Shown here piece by piece: positions 53,153 through 61,581 of a stretch of 64,000 bases of DNA (its first letter is position 1; each line of letters begins with the position of its first letter). Below the pieces are notes generated by a model. That model did not search any database, had not been told where the DNA came from, and saw only the letters and a list, made by a program, of their open reading frames with translations. A program made the position numbers and the translations under genes. Source of the stretch: UBA6183 sp046314755 (GTDB lineage Bacteria; Bacteroidota; Bacteroidia; UKL13-3); contig JBKDBG010000002.1 of NCBI GenBank assembly GCA_046314755.1, forward strand, positions 1-64,000, read 5' to 3'.

Positions 53153-53749
53153 TTGGCAACACCAAACAATTCAAGTGGTCCTTACAATGGACCAAGGCAT
53201 GACGGAAACAGATTCAGAGGCCGCAGACAAGTAGAAGCTGAACACAAAATCAACGGTTACATCGTTGCACAGGAAGTTCGTTTAGTAGGTGAAAACATTA
53301 CACCGGGAGTAGTGTCGCTAAAAGAGGCATTACGATTGGCTGAGGAACAAGAGCTAGATTTGGTTGAAATTTCACCAAATTCCGATCCTCCGGTTTGTCG
53401 TATCGTTGATTATAAAAAGTTTCTTTACGAACAAAAAAAGAAGCGTAAAGAAATGAAAGCGAACGCAACCAAACAGGAAGTGAAAGAAATACGTTTCGGT
53501 CCGAATACGGATGAGCATGATTTTGAATTTAAATTAAAACATGCCGAAAAGTTCTTAAACGAAGGAAACAAGGTAAGGGCTTTTGTGTTTTTTAAAGGTC
53601 GTGCCATTGTTTATAAAGAAAGAGGAGAAGTGTTGTTGTTACAATTTGCACAGCGTTTATCAGAAATTGGTAAGGTTGAGCAGTTACCTAAGTTGGAAGG
53701 CAAAAAAATGTTTTTGTTGGTAGCTCCAAAAGGTAAATCAGGAAAATAA
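53153..53749 (+). CDS. infC: Translation initiation factor IF-3 (TTG start)
   Basis: 198 residues. An in-frame stop at 53147-53149 and the absence of any ATG before residue about 100 force a non-ATG start; TTG at 53153 is the first candidate. After a 28-residue Asn/Gly/Arg-rich extension, HKINGYIVAQEVRLVGENI begins the N-domain; DLVEISPNSDPPVCRIVDY and KEIRFGPNTDEHDFEFKLKH lie in the linker and C-domain. IF-3 rejects non-canonical start codons, so a TTG start gives self-limiting synthesis, as known for AUU in Escherichia coli. Confidence 0.95.
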   Translation: MATPNNSSGPYNGPRHDGNRFRGRRQVEAEHKINGYIVAQEVRLVGENITPGVVSLKEALRLAEEQELDLVEISPNSDPPVCRIVDYKKFLYEQKKKRKEMKANATKQEVKEIRFGPNTDEHDFEFKLKHAEKFLNEGNKVRAFVFFKGRAIVYKERGEVLLLQFAQRLSEIGKVEQLPKLEGKKMFLLVAPKGKSGK

Positions 53750-53788
53750 AAAAAAGTAAACCGGAATAAAACAAAGAAGGGACAGATT

Positions 53789-53989
53789 ATGCCTAAAATG
53801 AAAACAAACAGTGCTGCAAAAAAGCGTTTTAAAGTTACTCCTAGTGGTAAAATTAAACGTGCGCAAGCATTTAAAAATCACATTTTAACTAAAAAAACCA
53901 CTAAGCAAAAACGCGCTTTAACCAAAATGGTTGTTGTGAGTGATGCTGATATGGGTTTGGTTAAAAACTTACTTGCTATTGGTAAATAA
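53789..53989 (+). CDS. rpmI: Ribosomal protein bL35
   Basis: 66 residues, highly basic: MPKMKTNSAAKKRFKVTPSG, then KRAQAFKNHILTKKTTKQKR, matching bL35 in length and sequence. A weak GAAGGGA lies before the ATG. Third gene of the operon; 121 bases separate it from rplT, including a small AGGTAA/TTACCT hairpin (about 54012-54032). Confidence 0.97.
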   Translation: MPKMKTNSAAKKRFKVTPSGKIKRAQAFKNHILTKKTTKQKRALTKMVVVSDADMGLVKNLLAIGK

Positions 53990-54110
53990 TAGCAAACAAA
54001 ACAGGCTGTTTAGGTAAGCCTTAGAATTACCTAGGTTTTAAATTTAACCCGAACAAAAGCACCAAAGAGTTGAATAACATCAACCGCTTAGGTTCAAAAA
54101 AGTAAAAATT

Positions 54111-54458
54111 ATGCCACGTTCAGTAAATTCAGTAGCGTCTCGTAGACGTAGAAAAAAACTCCTCAAATTAGCCAAAGGCTACTGGGGAAAACGTAAAAAC
54201 GTATTAACCGTTGCCAAACACACGATTGATCGTGCATTGGCTTTCGCTTATCGTGATAGAAAAACCAAAAAACGTAACTTCCGCAGCTTATGGATTACCC
54301 GTATTAATGCAGGTGTGCGTCAAGAAGGTTTGTCATACTCACAATTTATGGGTATGGCTACTAAAAAGAATTTAGGTTTAAATCGTAAAGTATTAGCCGA
54401 TCTTGCAATGAATCACCCTGAAACTTTCAAGGCCATTGTAGATTCAGTTAAAAAATAA
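54111..54458 (+). CDS. rplT: Ribosomal protein bL20
   Basis: 115 residues: MPRSVNSVASRRRRKKLLKL, GYWGKRKNVLTVAKHTIDRA, DRKTKKRNFRSLWITRINAG and LNRKVLADLAMNHPETFKAI, the full bL20 pattern of a long basic helix and a globular end. bL20 is essential in 50S assembly and in other phyla represses its own operon; whether the spacer before it works so here is open. Last gene before the terminator. Confidence 0.97.
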   Translation: MPRSVNSVASRRRRKKLLKLAKGYWGKRKNVLTVAKHTIDRALAFAYRDRKTKKRNFRSLWITRINAGVRQEGLSYSQFMGMATKKNLGLNRKVLADLAMNHPETFKAIVDSVKK

Positions 54459-54479
54459 TGTTCAACCAATCCGGTTTAC

Positions 54480-54512
54480 AAAGCGCCCCGACTTGTCGGG
54501 GCGCTTTTTTTA
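54480..54512 (+). terminator. Strong terminator after rplT
   Basis: Twelve-base perfect stem AAGCGCCCCGAC with its complement, two-base loop TT (or a tetraloop with its closing pair), then seven T. Confidence 0.93.
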
Positions 54513-54600
54513 TGCAGTAATGCCAACCTTCTTAAAAATATTTTGATATCCTTTCAAGGCAAATTATATTGTAATACCATTTAAATAAAACGAGTAAACC

Positions 54601-55701
54601 ATGAATCATACTGTATACCAAATTGCCTTAACCTTAATTCCGGGAATTGGTGATGTGCTTGCCCGCAACTTAGTTAGTTATTGCGGTGGAGTGGAAGAAG
54701 TATTTAAACAAAAAAAATCTCGCTTGCTTCAAATACCGGGTATTGGCGAAAAATTGGCCCAAAGTATTACTGATTACAAAAACTTTAAACAAGCCGAAGC
54801 CGAACTCTCCTTTATTGAAAAACATGGCATACAAACCATGTTTTATTTAGATAAATCATACCCAACTCGATTAAAACATTTTGCAGATGCGCCAATCATG
54901 TTGTACGGTTTAGGAAACTTGAATTTAGAGGCTGAAAAAATTGTGGCCATTGTAGGTACTCGCAAAGCAAGTGAATACGGCAAAGCACTCACCGAACAAA
55001 TAATTGATGTGCTCAAGCCTACCGGTGCACTTATATTAAGTGGCCTTGCATTAGGTATTGATGTTGCCGCACATCGATATGCCGTAAAACACAATTTACA
55101 AACAGTGGGCGTTATGGCGCATGGGTTAGATCGTATTTATCCGCATCAACATAAAACCATTGCAAAAAACATGTTACCCAATGGAGGGTTGTTAACTGAG
55201 TTTATCAGCGGCACTCAACCCGATCGTGAAAATTTTCCGAAACGAAATCGAATTGTTGCCGGTTTATGTGATGTGTTGGTTGTGGTGGAAACCGGTGTAA
55301 AAGGTGGTGCCATGATTACGGCCGAAATTGCCAATTCATACAACAAAGAAATAATGGCCGTGCCAGGCAGAACCAGTGATGAATATTCATTTGGCTGCAA
55401 CGCTTTAATTAAACTCAACAAGGCAACTATACTTACTGTTCCTGAAGATATTTTATCACTAATGGGTTGGGAACAAAGTGTTCAAACATCCATCACCAAC
55501 AAACAACAACAATTGCCGCTGGATTTAACGCCAACTGAATCACAAATTGTTCAATTTATTCGCAATAAAACCAAAGCAGGAATTGATGATATTGCTTTTG
55601 CACTTCAAATGGATAGTGGAAACCTATCATTAACGCTTCTTGATTTGGAGTTTAGAGGAATTATCAGACAATTGCCCGGTAAATTTTTTGAATTGGTTTA
55701 A
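54601..55701 (+). CDS. dprA: DNA-processing protein DprA
   Basis: 366 residues. An N-terminal helix-hairpin-helix region (PGIGDVLARNLVSYCG, IPGIGEKLAQSI) precedes the Rossmann-like core with VGTRKASEYGKAL, LSGLALGIDVAAHRYAV, GGLLTEF, FPKRNRIVAGLCDVLVVVE and a C-terminal winged helix (ESQIVQFIRNKTKAGIDDIA). DprA loads RecA on incoming single strands in natural transformation. No com genes are adjacent. The alkaline phosphatase gene starts eight bases after its stop. Confidence 0.94.
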   Translation: MNHTVYQIALTLIPGIGDVLARNLVSYCGGVEEVFKQKKSRLLQIPGIGEKLAQSITDYKNFKQAEAELSFIEKHGIQTMFYLDKSYPTRLKHFADAPIMLYGLGNLNLEAEKIVAIVGTRKASEYGKALTEQIIDVLKPTGALILSGLALGIDVAAHRYAVKHNLQTVGVMAHGLDRIYPHQHKTIAKNMLPNGGLLTEFISGTQPDRENFPKRNRIVAGLCDVLVVVETGVKGGAMITAEIANSYNKEIMAVPGRTSDEYSFGCNALIKLNKATILTVPEDILSLMGWEQSVQTSITNKQQQLPLDLTPTESQIVQFIRNKTKAGIDDIAFALQMDSGNLSLTLLDLEFRGIIRQLPGKFFELV

Positions 55702-55709
55702 TTTGCAAC

Positions 55710-56777
55710 ATGAAAATTAAAGTACAGGCTTCATTGCACATTTTCTTGCAATTGGTTTTACTCGGCACAAGTGCTTTTGCGCAGCAACCTAAAAAAGTAA
55801 TTTTTTTAATTGGTGATGGCATGGGATTAACACAAATCAGCGGTGCTATGAGTAATTATAAAGGCATCAATGCATTTGAACGTTTTCCGGTGATTGGTTT
55901 AAGTAAAACATCATCAGCCAAAAATTATATTACAGATAGTGGAGCAGGGGCAACCGCATTTACCATTGGTGAAAAAACTTACAACGGAGCCATTGGTGTA
56001 AATGCCGATACCTTAAGTAAACCTACTTTATTTGAGTTGGCAAAAAAGAAAAATATGGCAACGGGAGTGGTGGTTACTTCCAGCATTCAACACGCAACAC
56101 CGGCTAGTTTTTATGCGCATGTGCCAAGCCGAAAAATGTATGATAGCATTTCAACATTTTTGTTAAATCAAAACTGTGATATAGCCATTGGTGGTGGCAG
56201 TAAATTTATTTATGATCGTAATGATGGCAGGCAACTATCGGTTGAATTAATTAACAAAGGATTTTTATTGTTGAACGATACCGTTTTAAAACCTGTTCAG
56301 TCGAATAAATACATTTATACGCTTGCCCCCGATGGTTTAAAAACCATGGAGCAGGGTCGTGGTAATTATTTAAGCAAAGCCACTCAACAAGCGGTTGAAA
56401 ATTTATCTTCAAACAAAAACGGTTACTTTTTAATGGTGGAAGGAAGCCAAATTGATTGGGGAGGGCATGATAATGATTTTAGTTATATGCAAGCCGAGTT
56501 GCATGATTTTAATGAAGCCATTAATGTGGCCTTAGATATTGCAGCCAAAGATAAAGACGTACTTGTGTTGGTAACAGCCGACCATGAAACGGGTGGATTA
56601 ACTTTAAATGCTACTGATAATAAATTATCATTCCGACCAAAATTTTCAACCCCGGATCATACGGGTGTAATGGTGCCTGTGTTTGCCTATGGTGCCGGTG
56701 CGCAAGAGTTTGCAGGTGTGTATGAAAATACCGAGTTGTTTGTTAAGTTGTGTAAGTTATTAAATGTTAAGCCATGA
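55710..56777 (+). CDS. Alkaline phosphatase
   Basis: 355 residues, a compact member. Signal peptide MKIKVQASLHIFLQLVLLGT, cleavage near AFA-Q. Metal and catalytic motifs: FLIGDGMGLTQ (Asp), TDSGAGATAFTIGEK (nucleophile Ser near 71), HATPASFYAHV (zinc/Mg His and Thr), EGSQIDWGGHDND, VTADHETGG and TPDHTGVMVPVFAYG (zinc His). It frees phosphate from monoesters in the periplasm. It lacks the extra crown domain of larger PhoA enzymes. Overlaps the next gene by 4 bases (ATGA). Confidence 0.9.
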   Translation: MKIKVQASLHIFLQLVLLGTSAFAQQPKKVIFLIGDGMGLTQISGAMSNYKGINAFERFPVIGLSKTSSAKNYITDSGAGATAFTIGEKTYNGAIGVNADTLSKPTLFELAKKKNMATGVVVTSSIQHATPASFYAHVPSRKMYDSISTFLLNQNCDIAIGGGSKFIYDRNDGRQLSVELINKGFLLLNDTVLKPVQSNKYIYTLAPDGLKTMEQGRGNYLSKATQQAVENLSSNKNGYFLMVEGSQIDWGGHDNDFSYMQAELHDFNEAINVALDIAAKDKDVLVLVTADHETGGLTLNATDNKLSFRPKFSTPDHTGVMVPVFAYGAGAQEFAGVYENTELFVKLCKLLNVKP

Positions 56778-57019
56778 GTAAGCAAAATATCATCTTATTG
56801 GTTGTAGTGAGTTTGGTAGTAGTTTTTATGTATGTTATTCTACCCAAACTTAAATTAGGGCTTAATCAAGGTAAAATATTTCGAGCAGCCATTTTTTGCG
56901 GAATATTGGTGTGGCTAGGTTTTGATTTTTACATGAAAGAAAAATATTGGTATTTACTCATCCTAGCCTTAGGTGCGTTTGGCTTTTTTAGTATGCTTAT
57001 CAGCAGCAAGCAAAAATAA
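56774..57019 (+). CDS. Small membrane protein
   Basis: 81 residues with three hydrophobic segments (about 5-24, 35-50 and 57-75) and a basic end (SSKQK). No family is recognised. Its ATG overlaps the stop of the alkaline phosphatase gene (ATGA), so the two are translationally coupled. It is convergent with the CHU_C gene, which ends two bases away. Confidence 0.65.
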   Translation: MSKQNIILLVVVSLVVVFMYVILPKLKLGLNQGKIFRAAIFCGILVWLGFDFYMKEKYWYLLILALGAFGFFSMLISSKQK

Positions 57020-57021
57020 TT

Positions 57022-59481
57022 TTATCGCAATAAGGTAACTTGTCCGTTTAACTTACCTGAAACTTTATCAGCACCGGTGTATTGAATGACCCAAACATAC
57101 ACATCATTCGGTGCAAACTCACCATTAACGGTGCCATCCCATTTATCTTTGGTGTTGGTGGTTTCAAAAACCAAACTTCCCCAACGGTTATAAATTTCTA
57201 ATCGGAAGGATACAATATCATTTGCCGCTGCAAAAAAATCATCATTGTATCCATCTGAGTTTGGACTAAAAGCACTCGGCACATAAATACTGGCCGGACA
57301 GTTAGAAACCACAACTATGTTTTTACTGTTTACACAACCATTCTCACCGGTAACGCTAATGCTGTATCTGCCTTCTCGGCTAATGATATATTCCGGTGTT
57401 GTTGAACCATTGTCCCATAACAAAGAAATAAAGTTTCCACGCGCAATAAGTGTAGTGTCGTTCCTGCAGATACCTACTTCATCCGGTAAAAACAGGGTAG
57501 GCTTAGGCAATTGATTCACCACGATGGTGTCAACTGCTTTGCAATTGTTATTATCGGTAATGGTTAAAATATATTTGCCGGGAGTTATACATAAGTAGGT
57601 TGGTTGGGTTGAACCATCTTGCCAACTGTAACTATTAAAGGATGTATTGGGTTGAAGTTGAATGGATGTGTTCTCGCAAAAACTGGTATCATTACCTAAC
57701 CACATTTGCGGACTTGTAAACGTATCGGCCAATAAAGTGTCTGCCGCATAACAACCATTACCACCGGTTACTCGCAACCAATATTTTCCAACTTTGTTTG
57801 CCGTGAATGGAGAGCCTGAGCTTCCATCAATCCATAAATAGGTATTCGCATTGGTTAATGTAATGTTGATGCTAAAATTATTCTCTTTACAAAACCTAAT
57901 ATCAGGGCCTAAATCAACAATAGGTAATTCTTTATTCGAAACAATAATGGTGTCGGTGTAATTGCAATTTTCTTTGGTAATTCTTACCCAAAATAATCCT
58001 CCACCGGTATGGCTAAAAGTAGGTTGGGTTGAACCATTATGCCACACATACGCACTTGCATTGGCAGCAGACGCATCAAGCACATTGATTTGATAAGGGC
58101 AAATAGCCGTATCAATACCTAAATTTAAATTGGGATTATTTTTGAATTGAATACGAATGGAATCTGTAGATGAACAACCATTTGCTGTAACACGTAAACT
58201 GTAGGTTCCTAATTGTGAAACGTTTAATCGGTTATTGGTGCTTCCGGTGTTCCATAAATAAGTGGCGCTTGCAACATTTGCGCTCAATTCAATTGAGCTG
58301 TTAAAACACAACGTGGTATCAGCCCCTAAACTAAAATCAGGCGGATTAATAAAATTTACATTTACCGAATCAGCACTGCTACAGTTGTTTTCTGTAATGG
58401 TTAATTTGTATTTGCCTGAGGTGTTCACCAACAGGTTTGCTGTGGTATCACCTGTATTCCATAAAAACTTCGCAGCAGATGAATAGGTTGGAATGAGCAA
58501 AACATTGCTGTGTTCATTGGTGCATACAGCAGTGTCTTTACCCAAATCAATGGTTGGAATTAAATTTCTGGTAAGTATAATCGTATCGTACACAAAACAT
58601 GGTCCAACCAGCATTCTCACGGAGTATGTGCCGCTTGTATTTACTTGAATATTATTGTTGGTTAATCCGGTGTTCCATAAATATGAACTTGCATTGAGTA
58701 TAGATGGTCTTAAGTTGGTTAACCCTGTTGGCGTTGTGCAAACTTCTGTAACAATGTTGGGTAAGTTTTCATACATGCTGCAATCAGGTTCTAAGGTTAA
58801 ATCATCTATGTAGTAATAACTCATTACATTCCATCCTCCGCCATTTCCACCGGTTACAGCTTGTAATGAACCATTATTATTTGCATTAAAACACCCAATG
58901 GTTATGTATTGCTCACCACCGGTTGCCAAGTACGTTCCCGAAACTTTTGTCCAGGCGGTTTTATTGGTGATGTAATTTGGGGTTACAATTTGTGGGGTGA
59001 AATTTAAAACTCCATTACTTGTTGAACTTATCTTTTGACTCGAGATATAAACCCCCAATTTATTAGAAGCAAATTCACTTTCATCAGCCAGGCTCACATA
59101 CATTTCAAACTTGTACGTAAACCCTGCAATTAACGGATTAAGCAATTGTACTTGCATGTATTCTCTGTAACCTGCAAACTGCCCGATTAATTCTAAATTC
59201 ACATAAACACCCATATAAGCATTGCCGGTTCTTGCATTTTGAGTGCCTACAAAGTTGTTAGGAACATCGGGTAAGTTATTGCCATTGCCCGTAACACAAC
59301 TGTTAAAGTAATCGGAGGTTCCGGTGGTTGGCTGAGTCCAGTTGTTGGGCAAAATACCATCATTACGCTGAGCAGGACAGTTCAAAAAAGTTTCAAAACT
59401 CGGGTTGGGAACCAGATTTTGTGCTTGAGTAAAACTCATCATACACATTACGGCAAATACAACTCCTAGTAGCTTGAACAT
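57022..59481 (-). CDS. Large secreted repeat protein with T9SS type B (CHU_C) sorting domain
   Basis: 819 residues, signal peptide MFKLLGVVFAVMCMMSFTQA. Residues about 20-235 are a carbohydrate-binding-like beta domain (LVPNPSFETFLNCP). Then seven repeats of about 70 residues, each with the pattern (D/L)LGxDxxxC...YLWNxGST...GxYxLxVTxxGC...D (PKD/Ig-like), span about 235-720. The end has YVPSAFSPNSDGYNDDFF, FRLEIYNRWGSLVFET, WDGTVNGEFAPNDVYVW and QVTLLR, the CHU_C gliding motility-associated tail exported and cleaved by T9SS. Likely a surface adhesin or binding protein. Confidence 0.93.
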   Translation of the reverse strand: MFKLLGVVFAVMCMMSFTQAQNLVPNPSFETFLNCPAQRNDGILPNNWTQPTTGTSDYFNSCVTGNGNNLPDVPNNFVGTQNARTGNAYMGVYVNLELIGQFAGYREYMQVQLLNPLIAGFTYKFEMYVSLADESEFASNKLGVYISSQKISSTSNGVLNFTPQIVTPNYITNKTAWTKVSGTYLATGGEQYITIGCFNANNNGSLQAVTGGNGGGWNVMSYYYIDDLTLEPDCSMYENLPNIVTEVCTTPTGLTNLRPSILNASSYLWNTGLTNNNIQVNTSGTYSVRMLVGPCFVYDTIILTRNLIPTIDLGKDTAVCTNEHSNVLLIPTYSSAAKFLWNTGDTTANLLVNTSGKYKLTITENNCSSADSVNVNFINPPDFSLGADTTLCFNSSIELSANVASATYLWNTGSTNNRLNVSQLGTYSLRVTANGCSSTDSIRIQFKNNPNLNLGIDTAICPYQINVLDASAANASAYVWHNGSTQPTFSHTGGGLFWVRITKENCNYTDTIIVSNKELPIVDLGPDIRFCKENNFSINITLTNANTYLWIDGSSGSPFTANKVGKYWLRVTGGNGCYAADTLLADTFTSPQMWLGNDTSFCENTSIQLQPNTSFNSYSWQDGSTQPTYLCITPGKYILTITDNNNCKAVDTIVVNQLPKPTLFLPDEVGICRNDTTLIARGNFISLLWDNGSTTPEYIISREGRYSISVTGENGCVNSKNIVVVSNCPASIYVPSAFSPNSDGYNDDFFAAANDIVSFRLEIYNRWGSLVFETTNTKDKWDGTVNGEFAPNDVYVWVIQYTGADKVSGKLNGQVTLLR

Positions 59482-59520
59482 TGATGGTATAATTCTAATC
59501 TAATTTAACATATAGAACAA

Positions 59521-59559
59521 CAAAAAAGCCTCTTCGTTGCTTTGAAGAGGCTTTTTTTA
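59521..59559 (-). terminator. Terminator of the bacilliredoxin gene
   Basis: AAAAAAGCCTCTTC pairs with GAAGAGGCTTTTTT around an eight-base loop; on the minus strand it follows the stop at 59574. Confidence 0.9.
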
Positions 59560-59573
59560 ACCTGATTTAAATC

Positions 59574-59993
59574 TTAACAATATTCATTGAAAGTAGCTTC
59601 TAAATGTGCAGCAATCATGTCAGCACTTCTGCCTTCAATCATGTGTCGTTCTATAAAATGAACCAACTCGCCATTTTTAAATAAAGCAATACTTGGTGAT
59701 GAAGGTGGGAATGGAGCGGTAAACTCTCTTGCTTTGCTAACGGCTTCAACTTCCTGTCCAGCAAATACAGTTAATAAAGCACTTGGCTTTTTGGCTGATT
59801 TTTCAAGTGCTTTTAAAACACCAGGGCGGCAAGTTCCGGCTGCACATCCGCAAACCGAGTTAAATACCAATAATTTTGTACCTTCTTTATTTGTCATTTC
59901 AGCTTCAACATCGGCTGAAGTCATAAGGCTTTTAAATCCTGCTTGTTCTAGTTGTTGGCGCATTGGCGCAACGAGCATTTCCGGGTATGGCAT
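59574..59993 (-). CDS. Bacilliredoxin (BrxA/BrxB family)
   Basis: 139 residues. Thioredoxin-like fold with the CGC active site in NSVCGCAAGTCRPGV near 47, preceded by MPYPEMLVAPMRQQLEQAGF and followed by FPPSSPSIALFKNGELVHFI near 95. In Firmicutes such proteins remove bacillithiol from protein cysteines; in Bacteroidota, which also carry bacillithiol genes in several lineages, a similar role is inferred. The extra Cys (C54) and a C-terminal Cys are noted. The 172 bases upstream hold no other gene. Confidence 0.92.
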   Translation of the reverse strand: MPYPEMLVAPMRQQLEQAGFKSLMTSADVEAEMTNKEGTKLLVFNSVCGCAAGTCRPGVLKALEKSAKKPSALLTVFAGQEVEAVSKAREFTAPFPPSSPSIALFKNGELVHFIERHMIEGRSADMIAAHLEATFNEYC

Positions 59994-60165
59994 AAATTTT
60001 TATAAATTTTTATGTTTATTAAATAACAAATGTGGCACCAACAATGTTTATATAGCAAATTGTCAGTTCACAGGCAAAGGTAGGGCTTTACATTAGAGTG
60101 TAAAATAAATTTTCATTATACAACTATAAACCTTACCTTCGCAAACCTTTAACTTTTAAAGAATT

Positions 60166-61479
60166 ATGTCAGAGTCAACAACACGCTTACCGTACAAAGT
60201 AAAAGACATTTCCCTAGCAGAATGGGGACGCAAAGAAATTAAATTAGCCGAAGCAGAAATGCCGGGTTTAATGACTATCCGCAAAGAATATGGTGCTCAA
60301 CAACCATTAAAAGGTGCTCGCATTGCAGGTTGCTTGCACATGACTATTCAAACTGCTGTTTTGATTGAAACATTAAAAGCCTTAGGTGCAGAAGTAACCT
60401 GGAGCTCATGTAATATTTTCTCAACCCAAGACCACGCTGCGGCCGCTATTGCTGCTGCCGGTATTCCGGTTTATGCCTGGAAAGGCCAAAACGAAGAAGA
60501 GTTTGATTGGTGTATTGAACAAACCTTGTTTGCATTTGAAGGTGGTAAAGCCTTAAATATGATTTTAGATGATGGTGGTGATTTAACCAATATGGTATTT
60601 GATCGTTATCCTGAATTAGCAAAAGATATCAAAGGTTTATCAGAAGAAACTACAACAGGTGTTCATCGCTTATACGAGCGTATGAAAAAAGGAACTTTAT
60701 TGGTTCCTGCAATTAACGTAAACGACTCTGTAACCAAATCAAAATTTGATAACAAATACGGTTGTAAAGAATCATTAGTAGATGCTATCCGTAGAGCTAC
60801 TGATATTATGATGGCAGGTAAAGTGGCTGTAGTTGCAGGTTATGGAGATGTGGGTAAAGGTTCTGCGGAATCGTTACGTGGTGCAGGTGCTCGTGTATTG
60901 GTTACTGAAATTGATCCAATTTGTGCATTACAAGCAGCTATGGACGGATTTGAAGTAGTAACTATGGAAGATGCTTGTTCACGCGCTAATATTTTTGTAA
61001 CAGCCACAGGTAATATTAACATTGTTGCGGGTGAGCACTTCAAAGCAATGCGCGATAAATCAATCGTATGTAACATAGGTCACTTCGATAACGAAATCGA
61101 TATGGCCTGGTTAAACAAAAACCACGGTTCAAGCAAATACACCATCAAACCACAAGTTGATGTATATAATGTTGATGGCAAGGAAATTATCGTATTGGCT
61201 GAAGGTCGTTTAGTAAACTTAGGTTGTGCAATGGGTCATCCATCGTTTGTAATGAGTAATTCATTCTCAAACCAAACCTTAGCTCAAATCGAATTGTGGA
61301 ACCACAGCGATAAATATGAAAACAAAGTTTACGTATTACCAAAACACTTAGATGAAAAGGTAGCTGCGTTACACTTAGATCATATCGGTGCTAAATTAAC
61401 GAAACTTCGTCCTGATCAGGCTGAGTACATTGGCGTAACAGCTGAAGGGCCGTTTAAAGCTGAGCTTTACAGATACTAA
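60166..61479 (+). CDS. ahcY: S-adenosylhomocysteine hydrolase
   Basis: 437 residues. GCLHMTIQTAVLIETL near 50, WSSCNIFSTQDHAAAAIA near 83, LLVPAINVNDSVTKSKFDN near 185 (substrate Lys/Asp), VAGYGDVGKGSAESLRGAGA near 225 (NAD fold) and NLGCAMGHPSFVMSNSFSNQ near 360. The C-terminal KLRPDQAEYIGV...YRY reaches the partner active site. It splits SAH to adenosine and homocysteine, clearing methylation by-product. A TACCTTCG element at 60134-60141 is a possible -7 variant. No SAH riboswitch structure was recognised in the leader. Confidence 0.97.
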   Translation: MSESTTRLPYKVKDISLAEWGRKEIKLAEAEMPGLMTIRKEYGAQQPLKGARIAGCLHMTIQTAVLIETLKALGAEVTWSSCNIFSTQDHAAAAIAAAGIPVYAWKGQNEEEFDWCIEQTLFAFEGGKALNMILDDGGDLTNMVFDRYPELAKDIKGLSEETTTGVHRLYERMKKGTLLVPAINVNDSVTKSKFDNKYGCKESLVDAIRRATDIMMAGKVAVVAGYGDVGKGSAESLRGAGARVLVTEIDPICALQAAMDGFEVVTMEDACSRANIFVTATGNINIVAGEHFKAMRDKSIVCNIGHFDNEIDMAWLNKNHGSSKYTIKPQVDVYNVDGKEIIVLAEGRLVNLGCAMGHPSFVMSNSFSNQTLAQIELWNHSDKYENKVYVLPKHLDEKVAALHLDHIGAKLTKLRPDQAEYIGVTAEGPFKAELYRY

Positions 61480-61497
61480 AATCAAATCAATACATAT

Positions 61498-61531
61498 AAA
61501 GGCCAATCCATCAAGGGTTGGCCTTTTTGTT
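61498..61531 (+). terminator. Terminator after ahcY
   Basis: GGCCAA(T)CC pairs with GG(G)TTGGCC across ATCAA, then TTTTTG. Confidence 0.85.
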
Positions 61532-61581
61532 TATAATTATTTTGGGATGATTCTATTCTAAAGTTGATTTTCGTATGGCAT

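Noticed and set aside
59994..60165. SAH or SAM riboswitch before ahcY
   Set aside because: Only a six-base hairpin (TTTACA/TGTAAA) is seen; no conserved core of a known class was recognised.
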